Shown in pieces: positions 15,772 to 23,314 of a DNA stretch of 64,000 nucleotides (its first letter is position 1; each line of letters begins with the position of its first letter). The DNA is from Solirubrobacterales bacterium. Its GTDB lineage: Bacteria > Actinomycetota > Thermoleophilia > Solirubrobacterales > 70-9. The position numbers were made by a program, and so were the translations under genes. The stretch covers positions 62,001 to 126,000 of the forward strand of contig JAJNAZ010000005.1 of assembly GCA_021155855.1 (NCBI GenBank), given 5' to 3'. The notes beneath the pieces are model-generated. The model searched no databases and was not told the DNA's origin. It was given only the letters and a program-made list of their open reading frames with translations.

Positions 15772-16911
15772 TCAGCCGCTAAGCAGGAATTCCAGGCGAA
15801 ACGCGAGGGCCTCCAGGGCCAGCGTCTCGGAGACGTTGACCTGAAGCCGCCGGCGGGTGTCCATCACCAGCTCGGCCGCGCGCCGCGCTCGGCGCGGGTC
15901 GATCACGCTCGCCGCGGTCTCGATCTCGGCGCGGCGGTCGGCGTTCAGGGCCATGTCCGCGCCCCCGTCGCCGGCGGCGGCGAGGTCGCGTGCCCAGGCG
16001 GCGAGCAGGGCAAGGCCCAGGTCGAGCGTCTCGGTCCGGGCGCGCCGCGAGCGACGGCGCGCCGACTCCTCCGCCTCGCGCGCGCGCCTTCGCGCCGCCG
16101 GGCCCGAGCGCTCGGCGGCGTCGGCCTCGGCGGCTTCGGCGCGGGCCCGGACGGCGGCGGCCTCACGCTCGCCGGTGGCGTCGGCGGCGTCGAGCAGCAT
16201 CGTCCAGGGCGCGCCGCCGAGCTCCCCGGCTGCGGCGGCGAGGGCAAAGCCCTCGACCGCGACCCTGAGCGCCCTGCCCTCCGCGGTGAGCAGGAAGGCG
16301 GCGCGGTCGGGGTCGCCGTCGGACAACCGCGCGGCCGCGCGGCGCTCACCGTCCTCGGCGCCGGGATCGAGTCTCGCCTCGACCGCCTCCGGCGCGAGCC
16401 GCGCGAAGCGCACCGGCCGGCAGCGAGAGCGCACGGTCTCGAGCAGCGCCTCGGGTTCGGCCGTGACCAGGATCAGGTGGACGAAGGGGGGCGGCTCCTC
16501 GAGCGTTTTCAAGAGCGCGTTCTGGCTCTCCTCCGCCATCGCCTCGGCGGCCTCGATCACGAACACCCGCCGTTCGCCCTCGAACGGCCGGTAGACCGAG
16601 GCCGCGATCACCCGTTCGCGCACCTCGTCGACCAGGTGCTGAAGGCCGGGCGGGCGAAGCCAGGCGAGGTCGGGATGGGGCGAGGGGTCGGCGAGCGCGC
16701 GGCGGCGGGCGTCGTCGGGATCGGCGGCCCCGGCGGCGAGCAGCTCCGCGGCCAGCGCCCTGGCGGCGCTCCGCTTGCCCGACCCGGGCGGCCCGGATAA
16801 CAGGTAGGCATGAAACGGCTCCGACGCGGCGGCGGCGAGCGCCATTCGGGCGGCGGGCTGATGCTCGGTGGCGTCCTCGATCGAGGTCGGTGTCCGGGCC
16901 GCGACGTTCAC
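15772..16911 (-). CDS. holB: DNA polymerase III delta' subunit (clamp loader)
   Basis: The 379-residue clamp-loader subunit has an AAA+ domain with Walker A SGPPGSGKRS (about residues 39-48) and the delta' hallmarks EESQNALLKTLEEPPPF and TVRSRCRPVRF (the SRC motif acting on neighbouring subunits). Its middle part (AVRARAEAAEADAAERSG) is unusually Ala/Arg-rich. The Cys4 zinc module seen in many delta'/gamma proteins is missing. GTG 16911 overlaps the TGA of tmk (GTGA). The tmk-holB order is conserved in many bacteria. Confidence 0.92.
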   Translation of the reverse strand: MNVAARTPTSIEDATEHQPAARMALAAAASEPFHAYLLSGPPGSGKRSAARALAAELLAAGAADPDDARRRALADPSPHPDLAWLRPPGLQHLVDEVRERVIAASVYRPFEGERRVFVIEAAEAMAEESQNALLKTLEEPPPFVHLILVTAEPEALLETVRSRCRPVRFARLAPEAVEARLDPGAEDGERRAAARLSDGDPDRAAFLLTAEGRALRVAVEGFALAAAAGELGGAPWTMLLDAADATGEREAAAVRARAEAAEADAAERSGPAARRRAREAEESARRRSRRARTETLDLGLALLAAWARDLAAAGDGGADMALNADRRAEIETAASVIDPRRARRAAELVMDTRRRLQVNVSETLALEALAFRLEFLLSG

Positions 16912-17570
16912 CGACGGGCCTCGACCGCTTCCATGATCCGAGCCTGGACCTCGCCGGGAACGCCGGCGCCCTCGATCACCACAATCCGGTCGGGATGGCG
17001 GCGGGCGAGCTCGTCGTAGGCGGCGGCGACCCGGCGCTGGAACTCGAGCCCCCGACCCTCGAAGCGATCCGAGCCGTCATCGGCGCCCGACTCGATGCGC
17101 TGCTGGCCGCGGGCGGCGGCGGTCTCGGGGTCGATTCGCACGAGCAAGGTCAGGTCGGGTACGCAATCGCCGATCACCAGCGAGTTCATCTGCTCGACGA
17201 GCTCGATGCCGAGCTCGAGCGCGCTCCTGCCCTCGCTGCCGGGAGTGTCGACCAGGAAGTGCCCGATCGCCTCACCCTGGTAAGCCGCAGTGGAGTCGAT
17301 GTAGCGGTCGCACACGATCTCGCGGCCCGCCTCCTTCGCGGGGGCGATCACCGCGGTCGCGAGCGCGGAGCGGGCGGCACCGAAGAGCAGCAGCTCGGCA
17401 CCCGGGTTGAGCTCGACCTCGGGGTCCTTGAGCAGATCGCGGATCCGCTCGCCGGCCGTGGTTCCGCCCGGCTCGCGCAGCAGCAGCGTCTCGGGGCCGA
17501 GCGCCTCCGCCAGCAACGCCGCCTGGGTCGTCTTCCCAGAGCGGTCGATGCCCTCCAGGGTGATGAACAC
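16908..17570 (-). CDS. tmk: Thymidylate kinase
   Basis: The 220-residue enzyme phosphorylates dTMP to dTDP. It opens FITLEGIDRSGKTTQAALLA with the P-loop, has the DR(Y/H) motif CDRYIDSTAAYQG and the base-binding segment LLLREPGGT. The lid region (RIESGADDGSDRFEGRG) carries the usual Arg and acidic residues. GTG 17570 starts 2 bp after the topA stop and gives the exact family N-terminus; longer starts would lie inside topA. It overlaps holB at the 3' end. Confidence 0.95.
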   Translation of the reverse strand: MFITLEGIDRSGKTTQAALLAEALGPETLLLREPGGTTAGERIRDLLKDPEVELNPGAELLLFGAARSALATAVIAPAKEAGREIVCDRYIDSTAAYQGEAIGHFLVDTPGSEGRSALELGIELVEQMNSLVIGDCVPDLTLLVRIDPETAAARGQQRIESGADDGSDRFEGRGLEFQRRVAAAYDELARRHPDRIVVIEGAGVPGEVQARIMEAVEARR

Positions 17571-17572
17571 CG

Positions 17573-19966
17573 TCAGCGCTTGCTGCTCGAGCGGGCGCGT
17601 TTGGTCCGCTTGGTGCCCGGGTCGGGCTTCTTGCGAGCCCGGCGCCGACCGCCGTTGCGGCCGGTCTTGTCGGTCGTGGCCGACTGCTCGGCCTCCGCCT
17701 CGGCGCCGTCGCGGCCGTCGTTCTCGGCCGCCGCCTTCGCCGCCTCGCGCACCTCGCGCGCCGCCTGGCGCTCGGCCCGCTTCTCGCGCATCTCGACCAT
17801 CGTCGGGCAGTCGTCGTTGAGGCAGAGCTTCCACGGCCTGCCGCGAAAGCCCTTGACCGTCAGCCGCGGGCGCTCGCCGCAGACCGAGCAGCGCTCCTCA
17901 AGCCGCCAGAGCTCGTAGCCGCGTCCGGGCAGCGGCCCACTGACCTCGCAGGAGTCGGGCGACTCGGGGTCGTCGCGGTTCCAGCCCTCGCAGCCATACA
18001 TGCGCTTGCCGCCCTTGAGCTCGATGATCCGCAGCCGGTTGGGGGAGCCGTCCTCGCGCGTTCGCACGGCGTGCTCGCAGACCTTGCAGGGGCCGAGGAA
18101 CTTGTCCTCGTCCATCCCCGCCCAGACCCGCTTGGCGAAGTCCTCACGCTGGTCTTCGAGCGCGGCCGTGGTCGAGTGCAGCATCTCGCGGCTGATCCGC
18201 ACGACCTCGTCCTTCGACGTCTCGCCGGCCGCAATCTGGTCCATATCCTGCTCGAGCTCGGCGGTCATCTCGGGGGTCGCCATCCGCGGCACGTACTCGT
18301 GGAAGGCCTTGTACATCGCGATCCCCGTCTCGGAGGGCTCGGGCGGGTTGGAGAACACGTAACCGCGGTCGTAGAGCTTCTGGATGATGTCGGCCCGCGT
18401 CGCCTTGGTCCCGAGCCCGCGCTCCTCCATCAGCTCGATCAGCTTGCCCTGGCTGATCCGCGAGGGCGGCTGGGTCTCCTTGTCGTCGATCCAGGGATCG
18501 CCCTCGAGCTCCAGCGACTGACCCTGCTCGAGCTTCGGGATCTCGTCGTCGGCGGAGCGGGCGTAGGTGTAGATCGCGGCGTAGCCGGGGTCGACGACGA
18601 CCGACCCGCGGACGAAGTAGGTCTCCGAGCCCGCCTCGATGTCCGCTCGGGTCGACTCGGTGATCATCGGCGGCGCGAAGGTGGCGAGAAAGCGGCGGGC
18701 GACGAGCTCGTAGACGCGGCGCTTGGGGCCCTCGAGCGCATTCGGGTAGACCGCCTGCGTCGGGTAGATCGGCGGGTGGTCGGTGGTCTCCTTCTTGCCC
18801 CGGGTCGGCGTCAGCGCACCGGGCGGTTCGAGCAGCGACCGGGCGGCCGAGAAGTCGTCGATCCGAGCCAGCGCGCTGACCAGCTCCCTGGTGTTCAGCG
18901 AGCGCGGGTAGACGGTGTTGTCGGTTCGCGGATAGGAGATGAAGCCGTCCATGTAGAGGTCCTCGGCGATCCGCATCGCGCTCGCCGGCGTGATCCCGAG
19001 CCGGCTCGAGGCGTCGGTGGTGAAGGCGGTGGTGTTATAGGGCGTCGGCGGCTTGCGCGTGTTGCGTCGCGAGCTCACCTCCTTGACCACGCCCGGGCTC
19101 TTGGTCCCGGCGAGCGCGGCCTCGGCCTCGCCGCGGTCCCAGAACTTGTCGGTGGCGTGGTGGGCCTCGAACGGACCGTCGGGGTGGGCGAAGTTCGCGA
19201 ACAGCTCCCAGTAAGGCTTCGGGACGTGGGCGCGGCGCTCGAGCTCGCGCTCGACGATCAGCGCCAGGGTCGGGCTCTGGACGCGACCGACCGAGAGGAA
19301 GTTGGAGCCGAAGCGCCGGGTCGCAAGCGAGACCGCGCGGGTCAGCGTCGCGCCCCAGATCAGGTCGATGTCCTGGCGCGCGGAGCCGGCGTAGGCGAGG
19401 TCATAGGAGAACTGGTCGAGGTTCGAGAAGGCGCGCTCGATCTCGTCCTTGGTCAGGGCCGAGTACCGCGCCCGCTTGATCGGCGGGCGCCCGGCGAGCA
19501 GCGCGGTCGAGTCCCCGTCGCCGCGGGCCGGCGACGGTGCCTCGGCACCGCGGGCGGTCGCCGCTGCGCCGCTGTCGGCGACGCCGGGGTTGACCTCGAG
19601 CACCTGAGCGAGCGCCTCGAGGCCGATCAGCTCACCCTCGCGGTCGTAGTCCGTGGCGATCACGATCTCGCTCGCGTCCTTGGCGAGCTTGCGGATCGCC
19701 TTGACCACGTTCTTGTCCGTCGGCTCTCCGACCAGCTCGGCATCGATCAGGTCGTGGAGATCGGTCTCCTGCCAGTTGGAGTAGCCGTCCGGGAAGGCGA
19801 CGCCCATCACGTGGCCCTTGAGCCCGACGGACATCTGCTCGGCGTCGGAGTCCGACCAGGTGTAGAACGGCACCTTGTAGGTGGCGTCGGCCTTCGCCTC
19901 GCCCCGACTGAGGATCTCGGCGATCTTCTTCGCCGAGTTGTTCTTCTCGGTGATGATCAGCCTCAT
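17573..19966 (-). CDS. topA: DNA topoisomerase I, archaeal-like type IA
   Basis: The 797-residue enzyme relaxes negative supercoils by cutting one strand. It opens MRLIITEKNNSAKKIAEIL (TOPRIM, E7), has the metal motif TDYDREGE (D106, D108) and active-site Y345 in GFISYPRTDN. The start, the GLKGHVMGVAFPDGYSNW segment and the short spacing resemble haloarchaeal and other archaeal TopA proteins rather than the usual actinobacterial TopA. The C-terminus has two small Cys clusters (CKVCEHAV; CSVCGERP with CLNDDCP) and a long Lys/Arg tail. Residues about 128-158 look like a low-complexity insertion. ATG 19966 is preceded by a TTGGGG-17-TACCCT promoter with the -10 only 9 nt away. It heads the topA-tmk-holB cluster. 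Confidence 0.92.
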   Translation of the reverse strand: MRLIITEKNNSAKKIAEILSRGEAKADATYKVPFYTWSDSDAEQMSVGLKGHVMGVAFPDGYSNWQETDLHDLIDAELVGEPTDKNVVKAIRKLAKDASEIVIATDYDREGELIGLEALAQVLEVNPGVADSGAAATARGAEAPSPARGDGDSTALLAGRPPIKRARYSALTKDEIERAFSNLDQFSYDLAYAGSARQDIDLIWGATLTRAVSLATRRFGSNFLSVGRVQSPTLALIVERELERRAHVPKPYWELFANFAHPDGPFEAHHATDKFWDRGEAEAALAGTKSPGVVKEVSSRRNTRKPPTPYNTTAFTTDASSRLGITPASAMRIAEDLYMDGFISYPRTDNTVYPRSLNTRELVSALARIDDFSAARSLLEPPGALTPTRGKKETTDHPPIYPTQAVYPNALEGPKRRVYELVARRFLATFAPPMITESTRADIEAGSETYFVRGSVVVDPGYAAIYTYARSADDEIPKLEQGQSLELEGDPWIDDKETQPPSRISQGKLIELMEERGLGTKATRADIIQKLYDRGYVFSNPPEPSETGIAMYKAFHEYVPRMATPEMTAELEQDMDQIAAGETSKDEVVRISREMLHSTTAALEDQREDFAKRVWAGMDEDKFLGPCKVCEHAVRTREDGSPNRLRIIELKGGKRMYGCEGWNRDDPESPDSCEVSGPLPGRGYELWRLEERCSVCGERPRLTVKGFRGRPWKLCLNDDCPTMVEMREKRAERQAAREVREAAKAAAENDGRDGAEAEAEQSATTDKTGRNGGRRRARKKPDPGTKRTKRARSSSKR

Positions 19967-19975
19967 CGCGGCGCG

Positions 19976-20004
19976 AGGGTAGCAGGGGGTCCAAACGGCC
20001 CCAA
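19976..20004 (-). promoter_or_regulatory. Promoter of topA (near-leaderless)
   Basis: On the minus strand TTGGGG (19999-20004) and TACCCT (19976-19981) are separated by exactly 17 bp, and the ATG at 19966 is 9 nt beyond the -10. No Shine-Dalgarno is seen, so transcription should begin at or within a few bases of the start codon. Confidence 0.55.
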
Positions 20005-20280
20005 TAGGCACGAGGCGCGCACCCGAAGGGTGCGAAAGGCCGATCGAGCGATGTCCAGACCAGGTTCGCGGCGCGAGCCCGCTCGCTACGACTGGCCCCG
20101 CGGTCGACTCCGTTCGCCTGAGAGCGAGTTACCTCGCCGCGTTAATCGCGTGTCGGCGTAAGAACGCTCCTAGGCCGGAATTGTTGGCCGCAGGGCCAGC
20201 ACGATCCAGCTTACTCCTCCGAGTCCGGTCGTGCGGGAGCCCGCTGGTCATCGAGTCCCGGGCACGCGGCCAACGGTCAC
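20005..20280. other. Intergenic region between divergent topA and the siroheme dehydrogenase gene
   Basis: No convincing ORF or tRNA is seen here. A perfect 7-bp hairpin CGCACCC-GAA-GGGTGCG lies at 20018-20034, next to the topA -35. It has no T-run and could be a regulatory structure or binding site. I looked for RNase P, tmRNA, SRP and cobalamin riboswitch landmarks and found none. Confidence 0.4.
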
Positions 20281-20294
20281 TAACCTAGGGCCCG

Positions 20295-21044
20295 ATGCCC
20301 GCCCAGGCCTATGCCGGCAAGGAATGCGTCTGCCAGCTCCGCCGGGGGATCTGCGATCAGTCGTGCGTGCGGGGGATGCTCGAGACACCGCTGTACATCG
20401 CCTGTCTGCGCCTTTCCGGCCGCGACTGCCTGGTCGTCGGCGGCGGCGGGGTGGGGCTGGAGAAGGTTGAGGGGCTGCTGGCCTGTGACGGTGAGGTGAC
20501 CCTGGTGGCGCCCGACGCGGTGAGCGAGCTCGAGCGCTACGCGAATGAGGGCTCGATCCGCTGGGAGCGCCGCGACTATGCCGATGCCGACCTGGAGGGC
20601 AAGTTTTTGGCGATCGCCGCCACCGACGACACCGACGTCAACATCGGCGTCTATGAGGCTGCCGAGCGCCGGGCGATGCTGGTCAACGTCGTCGACGTGC
20701 CGCCGCTGTGCAACTTCATCCTCCCCGCGATCGTGCGCAGCGGGCCGCTGGCGATCGCGATCTCGACCGCGGGCGCCTCGCCGGCGCTGGCGAAGCGGAT
20801 GAAGCGCGAGATCGCCGAGCAGTTCGGCCAGCCCTACGCCCGCCTGGCGGTGATCCTCAACGACGCCCGCGGCTGGGCGAAGGCGACGCTGCCCACCTAT
20901 CAGGACCGCAAGCAGTTCTTCGAGGGGATCGTCGACGGCGACCCAGACCCGGTCGAGCTGGTGCGCGAGGGGCGCGAGCGCGCGGTGCTGGAGTTGATCG
21001 AGGCCGCGAAGGAGCGCCACGACGCCGCCCTCGCGCGAGGCTGA
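20295..21044 (+). CDS. Precorrin-2 dehydrogenase/sirohydrochlorin ferrochelatase-like protein (siroheme synthesis)
   Basis: The 249-residue protein has the NAD-binding core of CysG-N/Met8p/Sir[23 protein letters not shown], then [33 protein letters not shown] and [17 protein letters not shown]. It would oxidise precorrin-2 to sirohydrochlorin in siroheme or B12 branches. ATG 20295 is chosen since TAACCT (20281-20286) ends 8 nt before it and the extra codons have strong GC at third positions; the alternative ATG 20376 gives the normal family start. The extension 1-27 carries four Cys (CVC at 11/13, C20, C24). It is convergent with the GH25 gene and no other tetrapyrrole gene is nearby. Confidence 0.85.
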   Translation: MPAQAYAGKECVCQLRRGICDQSCVRGMLETPLYIACLRLSGRDCLVVGGGGVGLEKVEGLLACDGEVTLVAPDAVSELERYANEGSIRWERRDYADADLEGKFLAIAATDDTDVNIGVYEAAERRAMLVNVVDVPPLCNFILPAIVRSGPLAIAISTAGASPALAKRMKREIAEQFGQPYARLAVILNDARGWAKATLPTYQDRKQFFEGIVDGDPDPVELVREGRERAVLELIEAAKERHDAALARG

Positions 21045-21049
21045 CGCGG

Positions 21050-21802
21050 TCAGCCCACGCTGAGCGCTTCAAAGCCGCCGCGCAGCCAGTTGCGGTCGAC
21101 GCGGCCCTCGACCCCGGGTACCGAGCCCGAGCTCGTGTGCTGCCAGATCGACCAGCCCCGGCCGGCCCAATTGGCGGCGGGGACGACCGGGGCGCGGACG
21201 TTCCAGTTGGCGACCCAGAGCGGATGGCCGCGGCGGGCAAAGCGCTCGGTGTCGCCGGTCTGGGCCCAGCTCGAGGCGTTGGTGTAGACGATCGGCCTCA
21301 CCCCGAGCCCGTCCTCGACCCGCTCGAGCCAGGTCCGAATCCAGAGTCGCAGCTGGCGTCGGTTGAGCCCGCCGAACGGCGCCTCGACGTCGAGCGCGGG
21401 CAGCAGGTCGCCCGAACGCAGGCCGCCGACCTCGCGGATGAAGAGACGGGCCTCGGCCTTCGCGTCCGCCCTCGCTCGGCGGCGCCCCTTGCCGTCGGCG
21501 AACGCGCGGTGGTAGGCGCCGACCCGGATCCCGGCCGCGGTGGCGCCGAGGTGGTTGTCGTCGTAGAAGGGGTCGGCGCCGCAGTTGCCCGGGCTCACCG
21601 CGCAGTCGGCGCCCGAGCCGCGGCTCGCCTGCACGAACGCGAACTCGACCCCCGCTGACGCCACCCGCTCCCAGGCGATCCCCCCGTTGAAGCGCGAGAC
21701 GTCGATGCCGGGGACGCGCTCGGCGGCGGCCGGCGCGGCACTCCCGCAGAGCAGCGCGACCGAGATCGCGAGCGCGGTCGGTAGCCTCGCGGCGACGGCC
21801 AC
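21050..21802 (-). CDS. Secreted GH25 lysozyme-like glycosidase
   Basis: The 250-residue protein has a signal peptide (MAVAARLPTALAISVALL, cleavage near AAPAAAE at 27). The GH25 barrel opens PGIDVSRFNGGIAW (D34), has the catalytic pair DVE at D138/E140 and VYTNASSW, then WVANWNV and GWSIWQHTS as in muramidases. It would cut the MurNAc-GlcNAc bond of peptidoglycan outside the membrane. GTG 21802 is preferred because TATCTT lies 7 nt upstream on this strand; TTG 21811 is also in frame. It is divergent from the aldo/keto reductase, 36 bp apart. Long open frame further upstream on this strand is shadow of that gene. Confidence 0.9.
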   Translation of the reverse strand: MAVAARLPTALAISVALLCGSAAPAAAERVPGIDVSRFNGGIAWERVASAGVEFAFVQASRGSGADCAVSPGNCGADPFYDDNHLGATAAGIRVGAYHRAFADGKGRRRARADAKAEARLFIREVGGLRSGDLLPALDVEAPFGGLNRRQLRLWIRTWLERVEDGLGVRPIVYTNASSWAQTGDTERFARRGHPLWVANWNVRAPVVPAANWAGRGWSIWQHTSSGSVPGVEGRVDRNWLRGGFEALSVG

Positions 21803-21838
21803 GGTGTGCAAGATACCCGCGCCGGGTAGCGTGGTCGG

Positions 21839-22837
21839 ATGAGCGTGGGCCGCAGACGCCTCGGGGACTCGGATCTCGAGGTCTCCGAGATCTCGCTCGG
21901 CTCCTGGCTCACCTACTCGGGCGGGGTCGAGCGGGAGCGGACCGAGGCCTGCACCCGGGCGGCCTTCGAGGCCGGGATCAACTTCTTCGACACCGCCAAC
22001 GTCTACGGCACCGGGGCGGCCGAGGAGGCCTGGGGCGAGATCCTCTCCGCCTATGACCGCGACTCCTACGTGCTCGCGACCAAGGTCTTCTTCCCGATGT
22101 CGGAGACCGACCGCGGGCTCTCGGCGACGCAGATCGGCAAGCAGATCGACGCCTCGCTGCGGCGCCTGCGCACCGACCACGTCGACCTGTATCAGTGCCA
22201 TCGCTTCGACACCGAGACGCCGATCGAGGAGACGATGGAGGCGCTGACCGAGGTCGTGGAGTCGGGCAAGGCGCGCTGGATCGGGTTCAGCGAGTGGACC
22301 CCGGAGCAGATCCGCGCCGGGCTCGAGGTCCCGGGGGCGGCGAAGCTCGTCTCCTCGCAGCCGCAGTACAACATGATCTGGCGCGCCCCCGAGGCGGAGG
22401 TGTTCGCGCTCTGCGCCGAGCACGGGATCTCGCAGATCGTCTGGTCGCCGCTCGCCCAGGGCGTGCTCAGCGGCAAGTACGCGCCCGGCGAGGGGGCCCC
22501 CGCCGACTCGCGGGCGGCGAGCGAGGAGATGAGCGTCGCGATCGAGCGCTACCTGAGCGACCAGGTGCTCGAGGCGGTCCAGCGCCTGCGGCCGATCGCC
22601 GAGGCGGTCGGACTGACGATGGTCGAGATGGCGCTCGCCTGGGTCCTGCGCCGCGACGAGGTCGCCTCGGCGATCGTCGGCGCCTCGCGCCCCGAGCAGG
22701 TGCACGCCAACGCCGCCGCCTCCGGGATCAAGCTCTCCTCCGACACGCTGGCGGCGATCGACGAGGCACTCGGCGAGGTGGCGGTCACCGAGCCCCGGCG
22801 CGCCGGCTTCGCCGAGGAGGGGGTCAAGCACCGCTGA
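21839..22837 (+). CDS. Aldo/keto reductase (potassium-channel beta-subunit-like group)
   Basis: The 332-residue NADPH-dependent oxidoreductase has the full tetrad D51, Y56, K82 and H121, the start RRLGDSDLEVSEISLGSW and the C-terminal cofactor site SAIVGASRPEQVHANAAAS. The pattern SQPQYNMIWRAPEAEV and SPLAQGVLSGKY resembles the KCNAB/YghZ-like branch. The carbonyl substrate is unknown. TAGCGT (21827-21832) ends 6 nt before ATG without a Shine-Dalgarno, so a leaderless message is likely. The 3' end abuts a patch of gene remnants. Confidence 0.93.
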   Translation: MSVGRRRLGDSDLEVSEISLGSWLTYSGGVERERTEACTRAAFEAGINFFDTANVYGTGAAEEAWGEILSAYDRDSYVLATKVFFPMSETDRGLSATQIGKQIDASLRRLRTDHVDLYQCHRFDTETPIEETMEALTEVVESGKARWIGFSEWTPEQIRAGLEVPGAAKLVSSQPQYNMIWRAPEAEVFALCAEHGISQIVWSPLAQGVLSGKYAPGEGAPADSRAASEEMSVAIERYLSDQVLEAVQRLRPIAEAVGLTMVEMALAWVLRRDEVASAIVGASRPEQVHANAAASGIKLSSDTLAAIDEALGEVAVTEPRRAGFAEEGVKHR

Positions 22838-22859
22838 TCCGCCCGGGCCGGTGACCGGC

Positions 22860-22964
22860 TCACGCGACGGCGCGCAGGAACGCGAGCCCGTCCGCAGCCA
22901 GCGCGTCCGGCGACGACGCCAGCGGACGCCAGATCGAGGCCGCCGTCGCGATCGCCTGGTTCGC
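22860..22964 (-). pseudogene. C-terminal remnant of an unrecognised gene
   Basis: On the minus strand a stretch with coding character reads ANQAIATAASIWRPLASSPD and continues ALAADGLAFLRAVA to a TGA at 22860-22862. Nothing upstream provides a start or a matching domain, since the sequence there belongs to the oppositely oriented ROK remnant. I do not recognise the family. It looks like the last 30-35 codons of a gene whose 5' part was deleted. Confidence 0.4.
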
Positions 22965-22966
22965 TC

Positions 22967-23314
22967 GCGCGCGCCGGCGAGAGCCGGGCGGTGTTGCTGG
23001 TGCGCGAGTCGGGGCGCCTGATCGGCGAGGTTCTCGCCGCCTCGGTCAACCTCTACAACCCGGCGGTGATCGTGATCGGCGGCGACGTCGCCGAGGCCCA
23101 CGAGCAGCTGCTCGCCGGGATCCGCGAGGTCGTCTACCAGCGGTCGCTGCCGCTTGCCACCCGCCACCTGCGAATCGCTCGCAGTCAGCTCGCCGACCGC
23201 GCCGGGGTGATCGGCGCGGCGGTGATGGTGATCGAGCACGTACTCTCGCCGGCTGCTGTCGACGCCGCGATCGCCGCGTTGCCGCCGGGCGAGCAGGCGG
23301 CCGCCGTCGGCGGA
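22967..23314 (+). pseudogene. C-terminal remnant of a ROK-family kinase/regulator
   Basis: The frame reads ARAGESRAVLLVRESGRLIG and then EVLAASVNLYNPAVIVIGGD, followed by QLADRAGVIGAAVMVIEHVL. This is the closing part of a ROK sugar kinase or repressor, including the NPxxIVIGG motif. The ATP-binding and zinc regions (first about 200 residues) are missing, and no in-frame stop appears before the convergent HlyIII gene. A GTG at 22991 opens the frame but has no ribosome site. It is non-functional by all appearance. Confidence 0.7.

Noticed and set aside
20005-20280. RNase P, tmRNA, SRP RNA or cobalamin riboswitch in the topA intergenic region
   Set aside because: None of the conserved landmarks of these RNAs could be found on either strand.
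21050-23239. A 729-codon open frame on the minus strand
   Set aside because: Only its end (21050-21802) is a real gene (GH25). The rest is the antisense shadow of the aldo/keto reductase and remnants; high GC at third positions removes stops.
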